A stretch of 64,000 nucleotides of DNA, taken from assembly GCF_022662335.1 (NCBI RefSeq), contig NZ_JAKNQJ010000002.1, positions 339,387-403,386 of the forward strand, in the 5' to 3' direction. The stretch comes from Sphingomonas sp. CROZ-RG-20F-R02-07 (lineage in GTDB: Bacteria > Pseudomonadota > Alphaproteobacteria > Sphingomonadales > Sphingomonadaceae). The position numbers and the translations under genes are program-made. Shown piece by piece: positions 18,801 to 27,239 of this stretch. The number at the start of each line of letters is the position of its first letter. The first letter of the stretch is position 1. The notes under the pieces are model-generated. The model was not told the origin of the DNA and made no database searches. It saw only the letters and a list, made by a program, of their open reading frames with translations.

Positions 18801-19175
18801 CTGCTGGACCTGGGTGGGCAGGCGGCTGACCGCCTGCTGCACCTGGTTCTGCACCTGCACCTGCGCGATGTCGGGATTGGTGCCCTTCTCGAAGGTGACG
18901 GTGATCGTCAGCGAGCCGCGGCTGGACGAGGCGGACTGGAAATAGATCAGCCCGTCGATGCCGGTCAGCTGCTGCTCGATCACCTGCGTCACCGCATTCT
19001 GGATCGTCTGCGCGTTGGCGCCCGGATAGGTCGCCTGGATCGTCACCTGCGGCGGTGCAACGTCGGGATATTGCGCGATCGGCAGCCCTAGGATCGCGCC
19101 CACGCCCGCAAGCATGATGATGATGGCGATGACCCAGGCGAAGATGGGCCGATCGATGAAGACGCGACTGAGCAT
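15852..19175 (-). CDS. RND multidrug efflux pump, HAE1 family (AcrB/MexB-like)
   Basis: 1107 residues, a 12-helix proton-driven inner-membrane transporter. It starts MLSRVFIDRPIFAWVIAIIIMLAG as AcrB relatives do (two joined segments). Proton-relay aspartates are present in GLLVDDAIVVVENV of helix 4, and the two large periplasmic loops and the C-terminal TVIGGMLTATLLAIFYIPLFF helix are seen. After the last helix comes a 50-residue Gly/Pro-rich tail (GGGKGGDD, YGPPPAPPHAQP) longer than in E. coli AcrB. It is preceded 7 bases upstream by the adaptor gene and overlaps the channel gene by one base, so all three parts of the pump are made together. No tetR-type regulator is adjacent. Confidence 0.97.
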   Translation of the reverse strand: MLSRVFIDRPIFAWVIAIIIMLAGVGAILGLPIAQYPDVAPPQVTIQATYPGANAQTIQNAVTQVIEQQLTGIDGLIYFQSASSSRGSLTITVTFEKGTNPDIAQVQVQNQVQQAVSRLPTQVQQQGLVVKKSNPDFLLVAAVYDESDRTTNQDVSDYLVSNLQDPLGRTPGVGNTNVFGAQYAMRIWLNPYQLNSFQLMPSDVITAVTNQNAEVAAGELGAQPSPPTQYLDATVTAQTRLQTPEQFGNIVLKTTTAGATVRLKDVARIELGSETYNVVSRVNGHPGAGIAVLLAPGADALKTAELVKGQITAAAKSFPQGYKYAFVNDSTDFIKLSIEEVVKTLIEAIILVVIVMFVFLQSWRATLIPTIAVPVVLLGTFGVFYVAGFSINTLTLFGLVLAIGLLVDDAIVVVENVERLMEENPDMSPRDATIASMDEITVALVAIALVLSAVFLPMAFFGGSTGVIYRQFSLTIVSAMILSVLVALILTPALTSHLLKQKQKNAEGNPVEGSWAGRRFPRAAHFVARGRDKFNDGFDWTTAKYVAVVKTVVDRKWLALLIYAGIVALLAILFLRLPTGFLPTEDQGIGIVQFQLPPGATQNRTQEVQTAVENYFLKNESKNIATVFSASGISGGGAPGGQNTGLGFTALKNWDQRSGKENTADAISARASAAFSNLRDAQVYALVPPSVRGLGQSNGFTMELQNSSGMSLDKFEAARDKLLASAAGDPSLVGVRLTELPDVPTVHVDVDPQTLAVLGLSQSTVNSTLSTAWGGQYVNDFLDRGRVKRVYVQGDAPYRSSPSDLSQWYVRGSTGSMAPFSSFATTSWQTAPVSLSRFNGIQSFEFQGQAAPGKSSGQALERMRQLAAQIPGTSIALAGLSYQENLSSGQASTLYGLSLLVVFLCLAALYESWSIPVAVLLIIPLGLVGAIVLVTLRGLTNDVYLQIGLLTTMGLAAKNAILMIEFAEQEEKKGKGFLEAALSAAKIRLRPILMTSFAFIFGVLPLAISTGAGANSRIAIGTAVIGGMLTATLLAIFYIPLFFVLISRGTRDLKRRFGGGKGGDDTPQGDGGTPAPPYGPPPAPPHAQPLLIGPDEHLPALPAPEPA

Positions 19176-19182
19176 GAGGGGG

Positions 19183-20403
19183 TCAGCCGGCCTTTTTGGG
19201 TGTGGTGTCGGCGCCCTTGGGCACCTCCACCTTCTGCGGGGTATTGGCCGGCACGGGCTTGATGCCCTGGCCCGGTTTCAGCTTGGACAGGCCCTGGACG
19301 ATCACCTTGTCACCCGGGTTCAGCCCCTTGGTGACGACCCAATAGGGGCCCTGGGTGCGCGCGGCGGTCACGTCCTTCAGCACCGCCTTGTCCCCCGGGC
19401 CGACCAGGATGACGGTCGCGTTGCCCTTGGCGTCGCGGCTGACGCCCGCCTGCGGCACAAGGAACGCGCCGTTGTCGATCGCCTGCGCGAAGCTCGCGTG
19501 CACGAACATGCCGGGTAGCAGCAGCCCCTGCGGATTGGCGAATTTCGCGCGCAACGTGACGGTGCCCGTCGTCTGGTCGACCAGGACTTCCGAGAATTCC
19601 ACGGTACCGGTCAGCGGATAGTCGCTGCCGTCGTCGAGCTTCAGATGCACCTGTGCCGCGGTGGCCACCACGCCGCCCTTGCCAAGCGACTGGCGCAGCC
19701 GGACGATGTCGCCCGCGGATTGCTGGATGTCGACGAACATCGGATCGAGCCGCTGGATCTGCGCGAGCGGATCGGTCTGCGTGGCCGAGACGAGCGCGCC
19801 GACGGTGAACAGCGATCGCCCGATCCGCCCCGAGATGGGTGCCGGCACGCGGGTGAATTTCAGGTTGATCCGCGCGGTGTCGAGCGCGGCCTGGTTCTGC
19901 GCCACGGTCGCCTGCGCCTGGCGCGCGGACGAGACGGCGTTGGTATAGTCCTGCTTGCTGATCGCCTCCATCGCGGCGAGCGGCTTGTAGCGATCCGCCA
20001 GGATGCGCGTCGACTCGGCGTTGGCCTGCGCGCTCTCGACATTGGCGCGCGCCTGGTTGGCGCTGGCGCGATAGAGGCGCGGATCGATCTCGTAGAGCGG
20101 CTGCCCCTTGGTGACCAATGCGCCCTCGGTGAAGAGGCGGCGGCGGATCAGCCCGGTCACCTGCGGGCGCACGTCCGAGCTTTCGAATGCGGCAGTGCGG
20201 CCGCTCAATTCGGTCGTCATCGCCACGCTCGATGGTTGCACGACGACATAGCCGACCTGCGGCGTGCCCCGGCCGGGTGCCGCGCCCTTGGCACCGGCGC
20301 CCTTGTCCTTGTCGCCGCCCGAGCAGGCGGCCAGCGTCAACGCGGTGGCGAGGGCCGTCACGCCCAGGGCCATCCGTCGTGATGTTGCGATGTTCGAAGT
20401 CAA
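19183..20403 (-). CDS. RND efflux periplasmic adaptor lipoprotein
   Basis: About 406 residues, membrane-fusion protein of the tripartite pump that follows. Lipobox LTLAAC in MALGVTALATALTLAACSGG implies an inner-membrane-anchored lipoprotein. It shows the family order: beta-barrel and lipoyl strands (DVRPQVTGLIRRRLFTEGALV), an alpha-helical hairpin (residues roughly 110-165, ANVESAQANAEST), and a second lipoyl half (PISGRIGRSLFTVGALV). Start choice is uncertain: a TTG at 20403 gives a positively charged n-region (TSNIATSRRMALG), whereas ATG 20373 would leave the signal without a basic residue; I prefer the TTG. First gene of the operon, divergent from rpiA across about 160 bases that should contain both promoters. 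Confidence 0.93.
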   Translation of the reverse strand: MTSNIATSRRMALGVTALATALTLAACSGGDKDKGAGAKGAAPGRGTPQVGYVVVQPSSVAMTTELSGRTAAFESSDVRPQVTGLIRRRLFTEGALVTKGQPLYEIDPRLYRASANQARANVESAQANAESTRILADRYKPLAAMEAISKQDYTNAVSSARQAQATVAQNQAALDTARINLKFTRVPAPISGRIGRSLFTVGALVSATQTDPLAQIQRLDPMFVDIQQSAGDIVRLRQSLGKGGVVATAAQVHLKLDDGSDYPLTGTVEFSEVLVDQTTGTVTLRAKFANPQGLLLPGMFVHASFAQAIDNGAFLVPQAGVSRDAKGNATVILVGPGDKAVLKDVTAARTQGPYWVVTKGLNPGDKVIVQGLSKLKPGQGIKPVPANTPQKVEVPKGADTTPKKAG

Positions 20404-20564
20404 ATGCGCCTGTCCGCCCGCTTGATGGAACCAAGCGCGCGCCCGGTTCCGCGCACAATCCGCAGGCAGGCAACTTGGTTGCGGGCCCCGCAAGACTTTG
20501 TGCAATCGCTCGCGCCTCTGCATCAAGGCGCGCGCGGCGTCCAGCCTTATGCTAGCGGGCGGCG

Positions 20565-21251
20565 ATGATCGACGACGACAAGAAGGCGGCGGCCGAGGCC
20601 GCGGTGGACGAGGTGCAGGGCGGCATGCTCGTGGGGCTCGGCACCGGATCGACCGCGGCGTTCGCGATCGCGCGCCTCGCCGAGCGGGTGCGCCAGGGGC
20701 TGCGCATCGAGGCGGTCGCCACCTCGGAGGCGAGCGCCCGTCTGGCGCGGACGGGCGGGATTACGGTTCGCGAGTTCGCCGGGGTGGCGCGGGTGGATCT
20801 GACGATCGATGGCGCCGACGAGATCGATCCGTGGCTGTTCGCGATCAAGGGCGCAGGCGGCGCGATGCTGCGCGAGAAGGTGGTCGCCGCCGCCGCTGCA
20901 CGGATGATCGTGATCGCCGACGGGTCGAAGCGGGTGGCGGCGATCGGTGCGGCGAAGCTGCCGGTCGAGGTGCTGCCCTTCGCGCAGGCGTTCGTGACCC
21001 GCGAACTGGCGGCGCTCGGCGCGGAAGCGGTGCTGCGGCAGGCGGGCGATGCGCCCTATCGGACCGATCAGGGCAATGTCGTGATCGACTTGCGCTTCGC
21101 CGTGTTTCCCGAGCCGCTGGCGCTCGCCGCGCAACTGGATTCGATCCCCGGCGTTCTGGGGCACGGGCTGTTCCTCGATCAGGTGGATGCCGCCTATGTC
21201 GCCGAGCACGGCATCGTTTCGCGGCTGGAACGGCGCCAGCCGCCTGGTTAA
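20565..21251 (+). CDS. rpiA: Ribose-5-phosphate isomerase A
   Basis: 228 residues. RpiA interconverts ribose 5-phosphate and ribulose 5-phosphate in the non-oxidative pentose-phosphate pathway. Motifs: GLGTGSTAAFAI (phosphate loop), DLTIDGADEID (catalytic acid region), AIKGAGGAMLREKVV with the conserved lysines, and the C-terminal DQVDAAYVAEHG. ATG at 20565. Followed by transketolase after 72 bases on the same strand, the start of a pentose-phosphate cluster. Confidence 0.97.
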   Translation: MIDDDKKAAAEAAVDEVQGGMLVGLGTGSTAAFAIARLAERVRQGLRIEAVATSEASARLARTGGITVREFAGVARVDLTIDGADEIDPWLFAIKGAGGAMLREKVVAAAAARMIVIADGSKRVAAIGAAKLPVEVLPFAQAFVTRELAALGAEAVLRQAGDAPYRTDQGNVVIDLRFAVFPEPLALAAQLDSIPGVLGHGLFLDQVDAAYVAEHGIVSRLERRQPPG

Positions 21252-21323
21252 AGCGTCGGCATGCGCAACCGGATGGGCTGCGCACGCGTTTGTTCGTTCA
21301 CGCCACCCAAGGGGTTCCTGTTC

Positions 21324-23429
21324 ATGACCGATACCGCCACGTCCGCCACCAATGCGGCCGATGCCCCCGAATCGACCGCGCTCCACGAGGACGGCACGCT
21401 GGAGCGGCTGACGGTGGACACGATCCGCACGCTCTCGATGGATGCGGTGGCCAAGGCGAAATCGGGCCATATCGGCACGCCGATGGCGCTGGCACCGGTC
21501 GGCTATACCGTCTGGGCCAAGTTCCTGCGCACCGATCCCGACCGGCCCGACTGGGCCAATCGCGACCGCTTCGTGCTGTCGGTCGGCCATGCGTCGATGC
21601 TGCTCTATTCGCTGCTCCACCTCGCGGGCGTCAAGGAGATCGACAAGGACGGCAAACCGAGCGGTGAGCCGGCCGTCAGCCTGGACGACATCAAGCAGTT
21701 CCGCCAGCTCTCGTCCAAGACGCCGGGTCATCCCGAATATCGCCACACCACCGGCGTCGAGACGACGACCGGTCCGCTCGGCCAGGGCTGCGGCAATTCG
21801 GTCGGCATGGCGCTCGCCGAGCGCTGGCTCGCGGCGCGCTACAACACGGCCGATTTCACGCTGTTCGACAACGACACCTATGTGCTGTGCGGCGATGGCG
21901 ACATGATGGAGGGCGTGGCGAGCGAGGCGGCGAGCCTGGCCGGCCATCTGAAGCTCTCCAATCTTTGCTGGATCTATGATTCCAACCATATCTCGATCGA
22001 GGGCGGCACCGATCTCGCGTTCGACGAGGATGTGGGCAAGCGGTTCGAGGCCTATGGCTGGAACGTCGTCCATGTGAACGACGCCAACGACACCGTCGCC
22101 GTCGCCAAGGCGATCGAGACGTTCCGCGCGACCAAGGACAAGCCGACCTTCATCGTCGTCCATTCGGTGATCGGTTACGGCAGCGCGATCCAGGGCACCG
22201 CCAAGGCGCATGGCGAGGCGATGACCGCGGATCAGATCCGCGACACTAAGAAGGCCTATGGCTGGCCCGAGGACTCGGCGTTCCTGGTGCCCGACGGCGT
22301 GGCGGAGCATTTGCACTCCGCGGTGGCGGAGCGGGGCCGCCCGCTGCGCGAGGCATGGGAGGCGCTGCTGGAGCGGTATCGCACCGCACAGCCCGATCTC
22401 GCCGCCGAACTCGACGCCATGCTGTCGGACACGCTGCCCGAGGGCTGGGATGCGGACATTCCCGTGTTCGAGGCGGATGCCAAGGGGATCGCCTCGCGCG
22501 ATGCCGGTGGCAAGGTGCTGAACGCGATCGCTCGGAAGCTGCCCTGGCTGGTCGGGGGGTCGGCCGATCTCGCGCCGTCGACCAAGACCGCGATCGACGA
22601 TGGCGGGTCGTTCCAGGCGGCCTCCTATGACGGGCGCAACCTGCATTTCGGCGTGCGCGAACACGGCATGGGTTCGGTCGCGAACGGCATGGCGCTGTCG
22701 CACCTGCGCTCCTACACCGCCACCTTCCTCGTCTTTTCCGATTACATGCGGCCGCCGGTGCGGCTCGCCTCGATCATGGAACTGGGCGTCGCCTTCGTCT
22801 TCACGCATGACTCGATCGGCGTCGGCGAGGACGGCCCTACGCACCAGCCGATCGAACAGCTCGCCACGCTGCGCGCGATCCCCGGGCTCGACACGATCCG
22901 CCCGTGCGACGCGAACGAGACGGCCTGGGCATGGAAGGCAGCGATCCTCGCCGGCGATTCGCCCACCGCGCTGATCTTCTCGCGCCAGGCGCTTCCGACG
23001 CTCGACCGCGGGAAATACGCCTCGGCCGAAGGGCTGATGAAAGGCGGCTACGTGCTGGCCGACAGTGACGGCACGCCCGACGTGATCCTGATCGCCACGG
23101 GCAGCGAAGTGGCGCTGGTGGTGGAGGCGCACGAGACGCTGAAGAGCCAGGGCGTGAAGAGCCGTGTCGTGTCGATGCCGAGCTGGCACCGCTACGAGGT
23201 GCAGGACGACGACTATAAGGAAAGTGTCCTGCCCAAGGCGGTGAAAGCCCGGCTTGCGGTCGAGATGGGCGGCGAGATCGGTTGGGACCGCTATGTCGGC
23301 ATGGAGGGCAAGACGATCACCATGTCCACCTTCGGCGCGTCCGCCCCGATCGCCAAACTGCAGGATAAATACGGGTTCACCGTCGACAATGTCGTCAAGG
23401 TCGCCCGCGAACTCGTGGAGACGAAGTGA
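21324..23429 (+). CDS. tkt: Transketolase
   Basis: 701 residues, a thiamine-diphosphate enzyme that moves two-carbon units between sugar phosphates. Domains: N-terminal TPP domain with SVGHASMLLYSLLH, the metal/TPP motif GDGDMMEGV near residue 190, and DSNHISIEGGTDL; a middle domain with VREHGMGSVANGMALS and FVFTHDSIGVGEDGPTHQP; then the C-terminal domain. Start at ATG 21324 (MTDTATS) with an AAGGGG site upstream; an in-frame upstream start would add 21 unrelated residues. Its stop overlaps the transaldolase start by one base. Confidence 0.97.
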   Translation: MTDTATSATNAADAPESTALHEDGTLERLTVDTIRTLSMDAVAKAKSGHIGTPMALAPVGYTVWAKFLRTDPDRPDWANRDRFVLSVGHASMLLYSLLHLAGVKEIDKDGKPSGEPAVSLDDIKQFRQLSSKTPGHPEYRHTTGVETTTGPLGQGCGNSVGMALAERWLAARYNTADFTLFDNDTYVLCGDGDMMEGVASEAASLAGHLKLSNLCWIYDSNHISIEGGTDLAFDEDVGKRFEAYGWNVVHVNDANDTVAVAKAIETFRATKDKPTFIVVHSVIGYGSAIQGTAKAHGEAMTADQIRDTKKAYGWPEDSAFLVPDGVAEHLHSAVAERGRPLREAWEALLERYRTAQPDLAAELDAMLSDTLPEGWDADIPVFEADAKGIASRDAGGKVLNAIARKLPWLVGGSADLAPSTKTAIDDGGSFQAASYDGRNLHFGVREHGMGSVANGMALSHLRSYTATFLVFSDYMRPPVRLASIMELGVAFVFTHDSIGVGEDGPTHQPIEQLATLRAIPGLDTIRPCDANETAWAWKAAILAGDSPTALIFSRQALPTLDRGKYASAEGLMKGGYVLADSDGTPDVILIATGSEVALVVEAHETLKSQGVKSRVVSMPSWHRYEVQDDDYKESVLPKAVKARLAVEMGGEIGWDRYVGMEGKTITMSTFGASAPIAKLQDKYGFTVDNVVKVARELVETK

Positions 23430-24553
23430 TGGGCAAGCTCAACGACCTCGAAGCGCAGGGCCAGGCCGTCTGGCTCGATTTCGTCGACCGCAAGTTTCTG
23501 GCGGCCGGCGGGTTGCAGAAGCTGGTGGACGAGGACGGGCTGACGGGCGTTACGTCCAACCCGTCGATCTTCGAAAAGGCGATGGGGCATGGCGATGCCT
23601 ATGACGAGAGCCTGAAGGCCTATGACCAGGCGCATCCCGACGCGCCGACGATGGACCGCTACGAGCATCTGGCCGTCGAGGACATCAAGCACGCGGCGGA
23701 TACGCTGCGCCCGATCTACGATCGGCTGGACGCGAAGGACGGCTATGTCAGCCTGGAGGTGTCGCCCTATCTCGCCGACGACACCGACGCCACGATCGCC
23801 GAGGCGCAGAAGCTGTGGACGATGGTCGACAAGCCCAACGTCATGATAAAGATCCCCGGTACGCTCGCCGGCGCCCCCGCGATCGCGGCGACGATCGCGG
23901 CCGGCATCAACGTGAACGTGACTTTGCTGTTCGCGCTTGAGGCCTATAAGCGCGTCGCCGACGCCTATGTGATGGGCCTCGAGGAGCGCGTGCGGCAGGG
24001 CCAGCCGATCGACCGGATCGCCAGCGTGGCCAGCTTCTTCGTCAGCCGGATCGACGCGATGATCGACAAGGCGATCGACGAGCGCGTGAAGGACGGCGAT
24101 GCCGAGGCCGACGCGCTGAAGGCGGTGCGCGGCAAGGTGGCGATCGCCAACGCCAAGATGGCGTATCAATGGTATCTCGATTTCCTGAAGACCGATCGCT
24201 GGCAGGCGCTGGCCGCCAAGGGTGCGCAGCCGCAGCGGCTGCTCTGGGCCTCGACCGGCACGAAGGACCCGTCCTATCCCGACACGCTCTATATCGATAC
24301 GCTGATCGGGCGCGACACGGTGAACACCATGCCGCCCAAGACGATGGATGCGTTTCGCGATCACGGCACCGCGGCACCCACGCTGACTCAGGACATCGAC
24401 GCGGCGCGCCATGTCCTCGCCGAGGCCGAGCGGCTCGACCTGCAGCTCGACGGCGTCACCGAGACGCTGGTGGGCGAGGGCGTCACCGCGTTCGCCAAGG
24501 CGTTCGACGATCTGCTGGGCGCGATCGCCGCCAAGCAGCCGACCGCCGCCTGA
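23429..24553 (+). CDS. tal: Transaldolase
   Basis: 374 residues, the longer bacterial transaldolase type. It transfers a dihydroxyacetone unit between sedoheptulose 7-phosphate and glyceraldehyde 3-phosphate through a Schiff base. Signatures: [13 protein letters not shown] near residue 40 and NVMIKIPGT with the Schiff-base lysine at about residue 141; further on, [13 protein letters not shown] and [14 protein letters not shown]. The ATG at 23429 shares its A with the transketolase TGA, so translation is coupled; a GTG at 23426 is a less likely start. Confidence 0.96.
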   Translation: MGKLNDLEAQGQAVWLDFVDRKFLAAGGLQKLVDEDGLTGVTSNPSIFEKAMGHGDAYDESLKAYDQAHPDAPTMDRYEHLAVEDIKHAADTLRPIYDRLDAKDGYVSLEVSPYLADDTDATIAEAQKLWTMVDKPNVMIKIPGTLAGAPAIAATIAAGINVNVTLLFALEAYKRVADAYVMGLEERVRQGQPIDRIASVASFFVSRIDAMIDKAIDERVKDGDAEADALKAVRGKVAIANAKMAYQWYLDFLKTDRWQALAAKGAQPQRLLWASTGTKDPSYPDTLYIDTLIGRDTVNTMPPKTMDAFRDHGTAAPTLTQDIDAARHVLAEAERLDLQLDGVTETLVGEGVTAFAKAFDDLLGAIAAKQPTAA

Positions 24554-24563
24554 ACCCCGTTCC

Positions 24564-24607
24564 CGCTCGCCCGGCGGCGCCACCAGGCGCGCATGGCCGG
24601 GCGAGCG
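24564..24607 (+). terminator. Nested hairpin between tal and gnd
   Basis: A perfect 12-bp stem, 24564-24575 with 24596-24607 (CGCTCGCCCGGC and its complement), encloses a second 5-bp stem, 24577-24581 with 24586-24590, closed by ACCA. No T-run follows, so rather than a classical terminator it may attenuate, or stabilise the upstream tkt-tal mRNA end. Confidence 0.6.
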
Positions 24608-24650
24608 CCATCATTTCAAGCCATCATCTCAAAACGCGCGGAGACTTCGC

Positions 24651-25634
24651 ATGAAGATCGGAATGATCGGCCTCGGCCGCATGGGTGCCAACATGGCGCG
24701 TCGCCTGATGAAGGCCGGCCATCAGGTCGTCGGTTACGATCGCGACGACAAGGCGGTGGCGGCGCTCGCGGCGGACGGCGCCGAGGCGGCGACTTCGCTC
24801 GACGACGCGCGCGGCAAGCTCGACAGCCCGGCGATCTGGTGGGTGATGCTGCCCGCCGGCGAGATCACCGAAGGCACGATCACCGAGATCTGCAAGGACG
24901 CCAAGCCCGGCGACATCGTGATCGACGGCGGCAACAGCTTCTACAAGGACGATATTCGCCGCGGCAAGGCGCTGGCCGAAAAGGGGCTCCATTATGTCGA
25001 CGTCGGCACCTCGGGCGGCGTCTGGGGGCTGGAGCGCGGCTATTGCATGATGATCGGCGGCGAGAAGGAGACGCTCGAGTCGATCGAGCCGATCTTCGAG
25101 GCGCTGGCGCCCGGCATGGGGTCGATCCCGCGCACCCCGGACCGGATCGACAGCGACGAGGATCCGCGCGCCGAGAAGGGCTATATCTTCGCCGGCCCCG
25201 CGGGATCGGGCCATTTCGTGAAGATGGTGCACAACGGCATCGAATATGGCCTGATGCAGGCCTATGCCGAGGGCTTCGACATCCTGAAGAGCAAGAAATC
25301 GGACAAGCTTCCCGAAGATGAGCGGTTCGACCTCAACCTCACCGACATCGCCGAAGTCTGGCGCCGCGGCAGCGTCATTTCGTCCTGGCTGCTCGACCTG
25401 ACTGCTATCGGTCTCGCGAAGGACCAGCAACTCGAACAGTTCACCGGCAACGTCGCCGATTCGGGCGAGGGCCAGTGGACGATCGACGCGGCGATGGAGG
25501 AGAAGGTGCCGGCCAATGTGCTGACCGCCGCGCTCTTCGCGCGCTATCGCAGCCGCGTCGAGCATACGTTCGGCGACAAATTGCTGTCGGCGATGCGCTT
25601 CGGCTTCGGTGGCCATGTCGAGATGCCGCAGTGA
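24651..25634 (+). CDS. gnd: 6-phosphogluconate dehydrogenase (decarboxylating), short form
   Basis: 327 residues, the shorter form (about 300-330) rather than the 470-residue E. coli type. It oxidises and decarboxylates 6-phosphogluconate to ribulose 5-phosphate. [15 protein letters not shown] is the dinucleotide-binding loop; [34 protein letters not shown] and [15 protein letters not shown] (catalytic lysine about 191) are diagnostic. Short forms are often NAD-dependent, which I cannot confirm here. Start ATG 24651 follows a GAGA-type site. The stop overlaps the next HAD gene (GTGA). Confidence 0.95.
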   Translation: MKIGMIGLGRMGANMARRLMKAGHQVVGYDRDDKAVAALAADGAEAATSLDDARGKLDSPAIWWVMLPAGEITEGTITEICKDAKPGDIVIDGGNSFYKDDIRRGKALAEKGLHYVDVGTSGGVWGLERGYCMMIGGEKETLESIEPIFEALAPGMGSIPRTPDRIDSDEDPRAEKGYIFAGPAGSGHFVKMVHNGIEYGLMQAYAEGFDILKSKKSDKLPEDERFDLNLTDIAEVWRRGSVISSWLLDLTAIGLAKDQQLEQFTGNVADSGEGQWTIDAAMEEKVPANVLTAALFARYRSRVEHTFGDKLLSAMRFGFGGHVEMPQ

Positions 25635-26443
25635 GCGTGAAGCTGCTGGTATCCGATGTCGACGGCACGTTGGTCGACAAGGCGAAGAAGCTGACGGATG
25701 GGACGATCGCGGCGGTTCGCCGACTGGAAGCGGCCGGGATCGGCTTCACGATCGTCAGCGCACGGCCGCGTTCGGGGATGATGCCGATCGCCGACGCGCT
25801 CGGGCTGGACGAGCCGATGGGCGCGTTCAACGGCGGCCTCGTCTTTCGCCGCGACGGCACGATCGACAGCCACGAGACGATCGCCGAGGATGTCGCCCGC
25901 GGCGTGATGGACCTCGCGCGCAAGGAGGCGGTCGATCTCTGGGTCTTCGCCGACGATCGCTGGTATGCGAGCACCGATCAGGGCGTGCATGTCGAGCATG
26001 AGCGGATCGCTTCCAACCAGGCGCCGGTCGTCACGCAGGATTTCGACGCGCTGCTGGCGAAGGCGGATAAGATCACCTTCGTCAGCGACGACGAGCCGCT
26101 GCTGCGCCGGCTCCACGCCGATGCCAAGGCTTATGGCGACCGTGCGACGATCGTGCAGAGCCAGACCTATTATCTCGACCTCACCGCCAAGGGCGGCAAC
26201 AAGGGCGACGGGATCGTGGCGCTCTGCAAGGCGTTCGGCGTGTCGATCGAGGAGACGGCGGCGATCGGCGATCAGGCCAACGACGTGCCGATGCTCGAAC
26301 GCGCGGGGCTTTCGATCGCGATGGGCAACGCGCCCGACGCGGTGAAGGCCAAGGCGCACGAACACACCACCGCCAACGACGCCGACGGTGTCGCGCATGC
26401 CATCGACACCATCATCCTTCCCCGTAATGGAGCCACCGCATGA
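25631..26443 (+). CDS. HAD-superfamily (Cof-type) sugar-phosphatase
   Basis: 270 residues with all HAD motifs: the nucleophile motif SDVDGTLVD at residues 8-16 (aspartates 9 and 11), ISARPRS-like motif II (VSARPRSG), the KGGNKGDG lysine region, and [10 protein letters not shown] as motif IV. A C2-type cap lies between, typical of Cof/YbiV hydrolases that dephosphorylate small sugar phosphates. GTG start at 25631 overlaps the gnd stop; the end overlaps the next HAD gene by 4 bases. Position at the end of a pentose-phosphate operon suggests a sugar-phosphate or side-product substrate (inference). Confidence 0.88.
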   Translation: MSVKLLVSDVDGTLVDKAKKLTDGTIAAVRRLEAAGIGFTIVSARPRSGMMPIADALGLDEPMGAFNGGLVFRRDGTIDSHETIAEDVARGVMDLARKEAVDLWVFADDRWYASTDQGVHVEHERIASNQAPVVTQDFDALLAKADKITFVSDDEPLLRRLHADAKAYGDRATIVQSQTYYLDLTAKGGNKGDGIVALCKAFGVSIEETAAIGDQANDVPMLERAGLSIAMGNAPDAVKAKAHEHTTANDADGVAHAIDTIILPRNGATA

Positions 26444-27186
26444 TTTCGCTGATCGCGTTCGACCTCGACGGCACGCTGGCCGAGAGCAAGCAGCCGCTGA
26501 AAGACACGATGGGCGAGGCGCTGGCCGATCTGCTGGCGGTGGCGAACGTCGCGGTGATCTCGGGTGGCGACTGGCCGCAGTTCCAGAAGCAGGTCGCCTC
26601 GCGCCTGCCCGCGCGCGCGGACCTGAAAAAGCTGTGGCTGATGCCGACCACGGGCACCAAGCTCTACACGCACAAGGGCAGCGACTGGCAGGTCGTCTAT
26701 GCCGAACTGTTCTCCGACGACGAGAAGACGAAGATCCTGGAGGCGTTCGATGCGTCGCTCGAGGCGACCGGCTTCAAGCCCGAAAAGACCTGGGGCGAGC
26801 GGATCGAGGACCGCGGCAGCCAGATCACCTTCTCGGCGCTGGGCCAGGAGGCGCCGATCGCCGAGAAGGAGCATTGGGATCCCGATTTCGCCAAGCGCAA
26901 GGTGATCCAGGCCGATCTGCGCACGCGCCTGCCCGAACTGTCGATCAACATGGGCGGCGCCACCTCGATCGACATCACGCAGAAGGGTGTCGACAAGGCG
27001 TACGGCCTCAAGAAGCTGCGTGACGCGAGCGGCATCCCGCTGGAGCAGATGATGTTCATCGGCGATGCGATCTTCCCGGGCGGCAATGATTATCCCGCCA
27101 AGGAGCTCGGGCTGGAGACGGTGCGGGTGAAGGACCCGGACGGCACGCTGGCGGCCATCGCCGGGATCGTCGCCTGCCTGAAGTGA
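26440..27186 (+). CDS. HAD-IIB phosphatase, phosphomannomutase-like
   Basis: 248 residues. [16 protein letters not shown] supplies the DxD nucleophile motif (D8, D10), AVISGGDWPQF motif II, and GDAIFPGGNDYP motif IV. The cap and the phrase SINMGGATSIDITQKGVDKAYG resemble eukaryotic-type phosphomannomutase and related HAD-IIB phosphatases; many bacterial members are uncharacterised. The ATG overlaps the preceding HAD gene by 4 bases, so two different HAD enzymes are made in tandem with gnd. Confidence 0.85.
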   Translation: MISLIAFDLDGTLAESKQPLKDTMGEALADLLAVANVAVISGGDWPQFQKQVASRLPARADLKKLWLMPTTGTKLYTHKGSDWQVVYAELFSDDEKTKILEAFDASLEATGFKPEKTWGERIEDRGSQITFSALGQEAPIAEKEHWDPDFAKRKVIQADLRTRLPELSINMGGATSIDITQKGVDKAYGLKKLRDASGIPLEQMMFIGDAIFPGGNDYPAKELGLETVRVKDPDGTLAAIAGIVACLK

Positions 27187-27196
27187 CGCTTGAACC

Positions 27197-27239
27197 CATG
27201 GCCTCCCGTGATAGTAACATCTGAAACGGAGAGGCCATG
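27197..27239 (+). promoter_or_regulatory. RNA hairpin covering the ivd ribosome-binding site and start codon
   Basis: CATGGCCTC at 27197-27205 is perfectly complementary to GAGGCCATG at 27231-27239, the latter being the 3' part of the Shine-Dalgarno (GGAGAGG, 27228-27234) plus the ATG of ivd. The 25-base loop could leave part of the site free, so this is a candidate translational switch, not a proven one. Confidence 0.5.

Noticed and set aside
15885..19091. Open frame of over 1,000 codons on the plus strand
   Set aside because: It lies exactly opposite the RND pump gene, is rich in Arg, His and Asp, and resembles no protein; a GC-driven shadow.
20373..20526. Longer N-terminus for the efflux adaptor from 20526
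   Set aside because: The extra residues have no signal-peptide or adaptor character; the lipoprotein signal starts at 20403 or 20373.
20547..23189. Long minus-strand frame opposite rpiA and tkt
   Set aside because: Arg/His-rich shadow of two certain genes, with no domain of its own.
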